Positions 1 through 6,700 of a DNA stretch of 8,779 bases are shown in pieces; position 1 is the first letter of the stretch; the number at the start of each line of letters is the position of its first letter. Made by a program: the position numbers and the translations under genes. This stretch comes from Chitinophagaceae bacterium. GTDB lineage: Bacteria; Bacteroidota; Bacteroidia; Chitinophagales; Chitinophagaceae. The DNA lies in assembly GCA_019454915.1 (NCBI GenBank), contig JACFNM010000110.1:3214-11992 (forward strand), written 5' to 3'. The notes beneath the pieces are model-generated. The model searched no databases. It was given only the letters and a program-made list of their open reading frames with translations, and was not told the DNA's origin.

Positions 1-2978
1 GCAATGGCGGCGGCTTCATCCGGGAACACCGGTGAAGCGCCCACTGCAATCACCGGCTGGCATACGCTGCGTACGATATCGTCTATCCGCTTGTGCTTGA
101 GGCGCAGGTATTCATTGCGAAAAAAGCGCCAGGCCATATCCATCTCCCCCTCGCAGCCCATAACCCCGGGGTTAAAGGCATTGCCGGGCGTATTGTAAAA
201 GCTGTTTACACAGGCTCCATCGGTAGGGTCGCAGTGCGCCATGATGCTGGCAGTGGCCCACAAACTGTAGGTTTTTCCATCCAGCGCTTTATAGTTGGTA
301 AGGCTGTCGCTCAGCCAGGTCTTCGAAGCGCTGTTGGCGCCCCCGTAAAACAGGGAGTCGTTGCCGTTGCCAAAGCCGGAAGCAGGGGAAGACACCAGGT
401 TGGTGGGATTGAGATATCCGTTGATCATTGCCTGCTGGTAGGTGTCGGCGGCTTCAAAATCCGCATCCCAGTGATAGGAAGGCTTGTATTGCTCATAGCC
501 CTGCAGCATGCAGTATTCGGGATGCAGCGGCAGCAGCGCCGTGGCCCAACCGGGCTCAAAGTTATACAGGAACTGCTCCGGCGACAACGTGGCGGGGTCT
601 GGCGCCCCGCCGCTGTAGGGATAGCTTACCGTACTGTACTGCGGCCGCGTTTCCTGCATATTGAAAATAGACGGCAGGCGCTCACTACCGGGGTAGGCGG
701 CATACTGACCAAAGGGCGGCGTCATGTCCAGCAACATCTGTTCGCGGTACTGCTGGTACATATACCAGGGCTCGCCCTCCTGCACGCAATCGTTCTCCCG
801 CTGTTCGCGGATGCGGCTGAGCTGTCCGGCAATGATATCTTCTTTGGTATGCACCGTATGGTGGGGCGCATACAGGCTGTCGCGGTAATAAGCCTGCGCG
901 TCGGCGCGCAGGGTGAGTTTTTTGGTTACCACATAGCTGCCCTCTTCAAGATGCAATCCAAGCTTCACTTCAAAGTTGCCGGCGGGAGCGCAGGTAGTGT
1001 CATAAACGGGAGGCTGAACCCGCATATTGGATTTACGATATACAAATAATTCATTGTCGGGCAGGTGCTGGTTGTTGCAGTCGTCGGCGATGGTGATCTC
1101 CAGGTCGTACAGGCAGTCATAGCAGATCTCCACTGCGTCTTTATCGGGGAGCTGCAGGCTCTCCGCATTGAGCGTATAAAAGAAAGAATCTACCCCGGCA
1201 CGGGCTACCAGGAGGGTGGAAACAGAGGTGATGGCGTTGCCTTTGATAACATTGTTTACGGGAGTCAGCAGGGCGTCAGTTTGGGTGGAGTCCCTGTAAG
1301 AAGGCAGGGCCTGCATGCTGCCGGGCGTGGCGCCGGCAAGGGCGGTGGCCACGGTTCTGCCGTGCATATCCACGTAGGACACGCTGTATTGCCCGTTGGC
1401 ATCGCGCACCATGTTTTTCTGGTAATGCGAGGCGATGCCGGCCTCGGTACCGAAAAGAGCGTCGAGCTCCGACTGCAACGGCGTGCCGTAGTAATACCGG
1501 GTTTCATGACCGGAACCCAGTTGGAATTGCGGTCCCACCCCTCCCTGGCTGGCAATGCGCCCGGTATTGTCCTGCGTGTATTTTACTTCGCTGAAAGGAT
1601 AGCCCTTGGCCCGGGGAAGGAACTTGTGGATGGGATTGAGCTTATTGGGATTGTTGTAGGAGTAATACTGCGCGGCGCCCGACACGGAATCGAGGGGCGG
1701 AGCGGCGGCTTCGCAGTAGCCGGCCGCGGTTTCAAGGGTATCATACACGCCGGGCGTATTTTCAACGGCGGCGCCATTGACCCTGGCCCGGTTAAAAAGC
1801 GGATGGTATCCGATAAGAGCGCTGAGCGAAGGGGCGGGCAGCACCTGTATCACAGCCCGGCCCTGCTTGTCGTAAAAAGTTTCCGCTACCAGGGTGGTGT
1901 CCGTTGTATTGTCTTTGGTTACGGTTTGCCGGCTACGCAGGGTGCCATCAAAATACTGTACCACGCTTTTGCGTTTGCCGGCTTCGGCAAAGGAGGTGGC
2001 GGACTGCCAGTTCAGGGAACGCTCATGCCCTTCAAATACATATTCACCCAGGCCTCCCTGTGCCGCATAGGCGGAGCTCCAGGCGGTTACCTTTCTTTCC
2101 TTATCAGGGGTGGTTTGTACGCCCCTTACCCGGTAAAACAGCCTGCCGTCACCCTCGTACAACAGGGGAATATAATAGGTGTTGCCGGGGATGGTAACCC
2201 GGGTAGCATTGTTGCGGAACAGTTTTCCGGGGTCTAACGATCCGCCGGTAGTGTACCATCCCGCATCTAAGGCCGACTGATCAATGAAGGTCCATTCCAG
2301 ATCGTATTCCCGGGCAGCGTTGCGGCCGGGCCACGACACCTGCAGCTCGCCTTTGGTAGCAACGGTAGCCGTGTTATGCGATACCGTGGTGATGGCGTCG
2401 TCTCCGCAATCCATACCGAAGGTTCGCGTTACTACCATCCGGTTCTCTACCTTCAGCAACGGCAGCACCACCGACGATGAGGCGTAGGATATCTGGATGT
2501 CCTGTACTTTTACGGTCACTGACTTTGCCCCGGCAAAGTAATACACCGCTTTATTGTTATAGCTCCTGCTTTTATAATAGTCTATATTGAGCTTTTTTTC
2601 CGCCACCGAATCCGACACATTGTTTGTTTTGGTGAAATATACCCGCAGGGTCAGTTCGGCTTTGAACGAATCGGGGAGCATCCTCGGCGAAGATTCGTTG
2701 ATATAGAATACAATGATATTGGAGATCGTATAGGGCGCCTGCGGATCAAGCGGCGGGAAGGCCCCGGCGTTGAAGAGCACCGAGTCAATTACCGTGCGGC
2801 TGCTGTCTTTAGCCAGTTGCTCTGCGGCGCCATCCAGTCCATGCATATAAGTTACCGCCTGCTGCGCCTGCAAAGCGTTGCCGTATCCGGCAAGGGATAC
2901 CATCAGCGCAACGATCATGAATAAACGGCAGCGGCTGTGCCGCCGCGTTGAAGAAGTGGTGTCTGAAGATGCTTTCAT
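1..2978 (-). CDS. Giant exported protein with YD/RHS-like motifs, N-terminal 992 residues (3' end outside window)
   Basis: The minus-strand frame is open for 992 codons from the ATG at 2978-2976 to the left edge, with no stop, so the C-terminus is missing. The N-terminus looks like a signal peptide: a basic n-region (RRHSRCR), a hydrophobic core (LFMIVALMVSLAG) and a likely cut near LQA|QQ, residues 37-39. Residues about 90-180 look beta-rich, and 187-300 resemble a fibronectin-III-like segment (ELQVSWPG…EYDLEWTFID). Degenerate YD/RHS-like motifs follow: VQYFDGTLRSRQTV and TFYDKQGRAVIQVLPAP (about 340-383), then YVDMHGRTVATAL (535-547). A Cys-bearing conserved block (EICYDCLYDLEITIADDC, 617-634) and further spaced cysteines suggest disulfides outside the cytoplasm. 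I recognise this arrangement from uncharacterised Chitinophagaceae proteins. It starts 17 bases after the small upstream gene, so it is probably the third gene of an operon. A toxin or RHS core could lie in the missing part, but none is visible. The CDS and export are well supported; the function is unknown. Confidence 0.92.
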   Translation of the reverse strand, partial: MKASSDTTSSTRRHSRCRLFMIVALMVSLAGYGNALQAQQAVTYMHGLDGAAEQLAKDSSRTVIDSVLFNAGAFPPLDPQAPYTISNIIVFYINESSPRMLPDSFKAELTLRVYFTKTNNVSDSVAEKKLNIDYYKSRSYNNKAVYYFAGAKSVTVKVQDIQISYASSSVVLPLLKVENRMVVTRTFGMDCGDDAITTVSHNTATVATKGELQVSWPGRNAAREYDLEWTFIDQSALDAGWYTTGGSLDPGKLFRNNATRVTIPGNTYYIPLLYEGDGRLFYRVRGVQTTPDKERKVTAWSSAYAAQGGLGEYVFEGHERSLNWQSATSFAEAGKRKSVVQYFDGTLRSRQTVTKDNTTDTTLVAETFYDKQGRAVIQVLPAPSLSALIGYHPLFNRARVNGAAVENTPGVYDTLETAAGYCEAAAPPLDSVSGAAQYYSYNNPNKLNPIHKFLPRAKGYPFSEVKYTQDNTGRIASQGGVGPQFQLGSGHETRYYYGTPLQSELDALFGTEAGIASHYQKNMVRDANGQYSVSYVDMHGRTVATALAGATPGSMQALPSYRDSTQTDALLTPVNNVIKGNAITSVSTLLVARAGVDSFFYTLNAESLQLPDKDAVEICYDCLYDLEITIADDCNNQHLPDNELFVYRKSNMRVQPPVYDTTCAPAGNFEVKLGLHLEEGSYVVTKKLTLRADAQAYYRDSLYAPHHTVHTKEDIIAGQLSRIREQRENDCVQEGEPWYMYQQYREQMLLDMTPPFGQYAAYPGSERLPSIFNMQETRPQYSTVSYPYSGGAPDPATLSPEQFLYNFEPGWATALLPLHPEYCMLQGYEQYKPSYHWDADFEAADTYQQAMINGYLNPTNLVSSPASGFGNGNDSLFYGGANSASKTWLSDSLTNYKALDGKTYSLWATASIMAHCDPTDGACVNSFYNTPGNAFNPGVMGCEGEMDMAWRFFRNEYLRLKHKRIDDIVRSVCQPVIAVGASPVFPDEAAAI

Positions 2979-2981
2979 GAG

Positions 2982-2985
2982 CCTT
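2982..2985 (-). promoter_or_regulatory. Weak Shine-Dalgarno-like AAGG before the second giant gene
   Basis: The 17-base gap reads TGTTTCAAGTAAGGCTC before the ATG. It contains AAGG only 3 bases from the start codon, which is closer than a normal ribosome binding site. It gives weak support for the start. The stronger argument for the start is that the downstream signal peptide begins right after this ATG and the upstream stop is only 17 bases away. Confidence 0.25.
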
Positions 2986-2995
2986 ACTTGAAACA

Positions 2996-3730
2996 TTACT
3001 GGGTAATATTGGTTTCTATAAAATAGCCGGTATAGGGCGCTTTGGGCTGAAACTGCCCGTCCTGGTACAGGATATACCTGTCTTCGCTGAACCACCCGGC
3101 ATCGAGCGCGGAAGTATCGTAGCCCGAAAACGTGAAGGTGATCAGCGCCTTGCCGCTGGGAAACAGATCGGGGTCGGTACCCGGCAGGTCGGCCGGCATA
3201 TAAACCTTCACCTGCTCCATACGGTATCTCCTGAAATTGTATCTCACTTCATAGCTGCTGTAGAGCGCTCCCGGTTTAAAAGTTATTTTCAGGTTACGGG
3301 TAGAGTCGTTGATCTGGGTGGCCGTCCTGCCCAGTATAAAGGTTTTCCAGTACAGGGTATCGGTTACCGGTATGTTCATTACATCCGGATAGGTCTGCCG
3401 GTTGCCGATGGCGATCACGCTGTCGGTATGGTTTACCCGGAGACTGTAACGTCCTCCCTGCACGATTTCCGTACTGTCTATATAAGTGTAGTAATTACCG
3501 CTGTGCAGTTTATACGCGGCGGTCATTTCTTCAATGACGGCGCCCGTGTCAAGGCTGTCGGTATATTTTATCGCCACATTGAAGCTCAGGTTTTTTGCAG
3601 AACGGTAGCTTTCGGCAAGCTGTACCATTTCCATGATCTCCGCTCCGGGGATGATCGCCTGCGCCCGGCACAAAAGCAAAGAACAGCAGGTAAAGCAGGC
3701 AAGGATCAGTTGTTTTGAATAATGTATCAT
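2996..3730 (-). CDS. Small exported protein, possibly LolA-like fold (244 aa)
   Basis: This is a complete gene from the ATG at 3730-3728 to the TAA at 2998-2996. Residues 1-25 form a signal peptide (Lys6, hydrophobic LILACFTCCSLLLC core, likely cut AQA|IIPG), so the mature protein of about 219 residues should be periplasmic or secreted. Its layout is an N-terminal helix (EIMEMVQLAESYRSAKNLSFNV) followed by alternating beta-type stretches, for example GNYYTYIDSTEIVQGG, then a LEVRYNF-like strand region near 160-170 and a conserved-looking tail (FTFSGYDTSALDAGWF, DRYILYQDG). A helix packed on a curved antiparallel sheet is the pattern of LolA/LppX-type lipid-binding proteins, but this is inferred from pattern only. 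It lies 60 bases after one giant surface protein and 17 bases before another, so it may help export or assemble them. No enzymatic motif is visible. It could equally be an uncharacterised family with a different fold. Confidence 0.93.
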   Translation of the reverse strand: MIHYSKQLILACFTCCSLLLCRAQAIIPGAEIMEMVQLAESYRSAKNLSFNVAIKYTDSLDTGAVIEEMTAAYKLHSGNYYTYIDSTEIVQGGRYSLRVNHTDSVIAIGNRQTYPDVMNIPVTDTLYWKTFILGRTATQINDSTRNLKITFKPGALYSSYEVRYNFRRYRMEQVKVYMPADLPGTDPDLFPSGKALITFTFSGYDTSALDAGWFSEDRYILYQDGQFQPKAPYTGYFIETNITQ

Positions 3731-3743
3731 ATTTTTAAGATTT
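3731..3743 (-). promoter_or_regulatory. A-rich translation leader without Shine-Dalgarno, before the small exported-protein gene
   Basis: Read on the minus strand, the start codon is preceded by AAATCTTAAAAAT, giving A at -2 to -6 and no GGAGG-like sequence. Bacteroidota commonly lack Shine-Dalgarno pairing and favour A at about -3 and -6, so this leader supports the ATG at 3730-3728 as the true start. Confidence 0.45.
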
Positions 3744-3750
3744 GTATGTT

Positions 3751-3771
3751 TTGAGCTATGAGCTTTGAGCT
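3751..3771. repeat. Tandem heptamer array, three units
   Basis: On the plus strand there are three adjacent 7-base units: ttgagct, atgagct, ttgagct. They differ only at the first base of the middle unit, and each contains the palindrome agct. The array lies in the 60-base gap between the giant gene and the small exported-protein gene, 20 bases before the latter's start codon. Adjacent agct palindromes could form 4-base-pair, 3-base-loop hairpins in RNA, but these are too weak to be a convincing terminator. From memory, similar gctatgagctttgagct-type heptamers occur in intergenic regions of Bacteroidota; this was not checked here. The role is unknown. Confidence 0.8.
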
Positions 3772-3790
3772 GATTGATTCCTGACCACCG

Positions 3791-6700
3791 TTACTCTCTC
3801 GGCAGCGCGCTCCTCGTTTCTTTAATGGTCTGTATACCTCTCTCAGTCTCCTTCTTCACTCTTATCAGCGTTCCGTCATTATCATATTCATAAAAACTGG
3901 CATAGTTGTTTTCATCCAGCTCAGCCATCAGCCGCAGACTTACCGCATCATAGGCAAATGATCTTACACTGCTGTTGTAGGGCTGCACCCGCACATCATC
4001 CACGTAAATGGTTTTACCCTGGGTACCTTTTATGCTCAGGAAGATCCCGGTGGCGGTTGAAGGCACGGTTATCGTTTGTTCATATCGCTGCCAGCCTTCT
4101 ATGCGCACGCCTGTTTTCCGGGGGAAAAACTCGTCGAGTGTTAAGGCCCCCTGCTTAAACCCTACTTTCAGCGCATCCGTAAGTACAGGCGCCGTATCGC
4201 AATCCTCTCCCTCCATTTTTACCCAGGCGCTTACCACGATATCCCGGCTTTTTATAGGGGAAAACTTCGGACGGATGATATTTTCGGGCTTTACCTTATC
4301 GAAATCAATACAATACGATTGGATCTCCGTTTCAAAGGATGCAGGCGGGGGGGCAGTGGTTTGGGGCGGGTAAAGGAATCCCGTGGGAATCACCTCCTTC
4401 TTGACCCCCGAAGCCTCAGACGACCACTGAAGCCTGACCCCGAATGGCTGACCAGGCCTGTGGATACAATAGATCATTACCGGGTATAAGTTTCCGGCAG
4501 TCAACGGCAGGGTCACCGAATTTTCTCCCGCACTGCCAAGGACGAAGGAAGAACCGCCTACCACCATGTAGGCAGTGCTTCCACTGTTGTTGAGGTAAAA
4601 AATATAATCACCGGTGGTTTTAGCCTGAACCCATCCCGTTATCACAACGGTATAGGCCCCCTGTCCGCAAAGATCAGGTACAGGCGTGGCATAACCCCAC
4701 GCTATATCAGGCGAAGGCAACGGTTGCGGGTAGTCATAGATGCCGGCGCTATAAGGGCACCCTCCTTCCTGAGCCTGAGAGGAGGACTGGCTGTATGTTG
4801 CTATCAAACCAGCGCCGGCGCCGATCACACGGGTGGTATATACCGGCACGGAATCTACCGTCGCCGACACCGCCGGCAACACCGTATCGGCTGCGCTTAC
4901 CGTAGCCGTAAGCAAGGATTCCGACCCCGCGTCAACCTTCAGACTAAAGCGTCCGGTATGACTTTGGATGCTGTCCACCGTTACCCCCGCCTGGTCTCTT
5001 ACAAAATCAAATTCCCGTTCGTTTTCACAAAGCGGTTCGCAGGTTTCATTTTTGAAATGATAATCCTCAAAGCCGTCGTAAAGCAGTTCGCGATAACGGC
5101 TGTTCTGCCCCACAGCCACGGGCAGCGACTGGTTATAACCATATAAGCCGGCATTATATCTTCCGAGGGGATCATAATTTTCAATTTCAAAACCCCGCTT
5201 GTTATAAACGGAGCTGGCAGCATTCCATACCCATTTGGAAGTGTCGGCGCTGTTGATCAGACCCGTTTGTTCAAAGCTCCAGAACGGGGTGAACCGTTTC
5301 AGCACCCCCTCTCTCCGTATGTCCGTGTCGGTGACCTGCGCATCGCTTTCCCTGCGATCATAATACCAGGTATAAGCCCGGTCGCTCCGCCAGTTGCCCA
5401 GGATACCCCACCGGTACGGATTAGCAGCCGTATCGGAAATATTCTCTTTGCAAAGCTTAATGGTAGAATCTACATATGCGCGGTAATATACGGTTAAGGT
5501 AGGTTTAAAACAATTGCAGGAAGGGTAGGGAGGATGCCCGCACGGTGACGCATGTACTCCCTCTTCGTCAGTGGCGCAGAAGGTAAGATAATTGGTCTCA
5601 CTGACATTCACGTTGCTTCTATTTGTTTTTTGCAGCTCAAATACAAATCCGTGACGGTCCTGAGGAGCATCGGATATATAGCTTTGAATAAGTTCTGTAC
5701 AATTAACCGATTGATAGTTATTATAAACGACCGCAACTTTTGTTGCTTCTTCTCCTTTAAGAAGTGGATATGACGTATTTGCATCAACCGGTACGGTGAT
5801 CTTCTTTATCCATGCAGCAGATTCGTTTTTATAAAAAGTGGTAGCTGACTGCCAGTCGTAGCTTTGACGGTTTGAAGACAACAGGCAATCTTTCTTTTCG
5901 GTTACCCTCGGTAAAAATCCTTTCGGTATTCTCTCTGTAAAGGAAATATTGGCTGAACTGATAACGGCATCTTTGGGGATTACACTGAGGTCAAATTGGA
6001 GAATGCTTTTGGTATAAATGGTTCTGGAAGGACGACAAATACTTCTCTCCAAAAAATCCAGACTGGCAGCAACATATTTTGAATTAGGATAAAAAGCTTT
6101 GTTCCTTAAAGTCATCCCGCCTGTTATATCATATAGCATTAAAGCTACCCTGGGATTAACCGTAATCGGTTCAAAATCCTGATATACCCTCACCACGCTA
6201 TCTTTCACATAATAGCTTTTCTCTACCTGCCAGAGATCTTTATAAGTATTGGCCGCGGCATGAAGGATATTAATAGTACTGTCAATTACGATCCGGTATT
6301 TGCCGGGCGCCCATTCCTTTACCGGGCTGCCGAGCGAAACAATACTGCCGGCAGAGGCATTGAGCATATTGCGTTTGCCGGAGCGAAGGACGCGCATGGA
6401 TTCAATGAACCCGTGGAATGGCTTGCCGTTTTCATCTATAAAATACAGACCGTTTTCTTTTTCTTTCCCTTTAGAAGCGTCCATCGCCCATATCCTCAGG
6501 TTGGCGGTATGGCCCGAAAACAAATACAGAGGACAATCCCCCGTCCTGGGGACCACCGTTTCGGTCAGGCGGCAGCGTTCAAGCAGCAGTTCATCTCCAC
6601 TTTCAAAAAAATGCGCGGCGTCAAAAGGGCTGTCATCGGCATTCAGCATCCTGCCTTTTATAACCTTTTTGTTGCGGAACACCACATCCACATTTTCATA

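Noticed and set aside
93..2237. Two long plus-strand reading frames (93-1049 and 1065-2237)
   Set aside because: They lie antisense to the continuous minus-strand gene, have low-complexity Gly/Val/Arg-rich translations without signal peptides or family motifs, and arise because that gene's codon use leaves few stops on the opposite strand.
2240..3110. Shared SALDAGW peptide in the small protein and the left giant protein as a sign of duplication
   Set aside because: The peptide is only seven residues and nearly every codon differs at its synonymous positions, with unrelated flanks, so it is not a DNA repeat and is probably chance.
3656..3730. Lipoprotein signal (lipobox) in the small exported protein
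   Set aside because: The Cys residues in the hydrophobic core are preceded by ILA, FT or SLLL, which do not give a good lipobox at the right distance; AQA|IIPG fits signal peptidase I better.
3731..3790. Terminator or Bacteroidota -7/-33 promoter in the gap
   Set aside because: No stem longer than about 4 base pairs followed by a T-run is visible, and there is no clear TTTG…TAnnTTTG pair, so read-through from the upstream giant gene is the simpler reading.
3791..3960. Type IX secretion C-terminal sorting domain on the right-hand giant protein
   Set aside because: The protein ends in a charged YD-type tail (…KKETERG…SALPRE) rather than the beta-sandwich with conserved Gly and terminal Lys typical of such domains.
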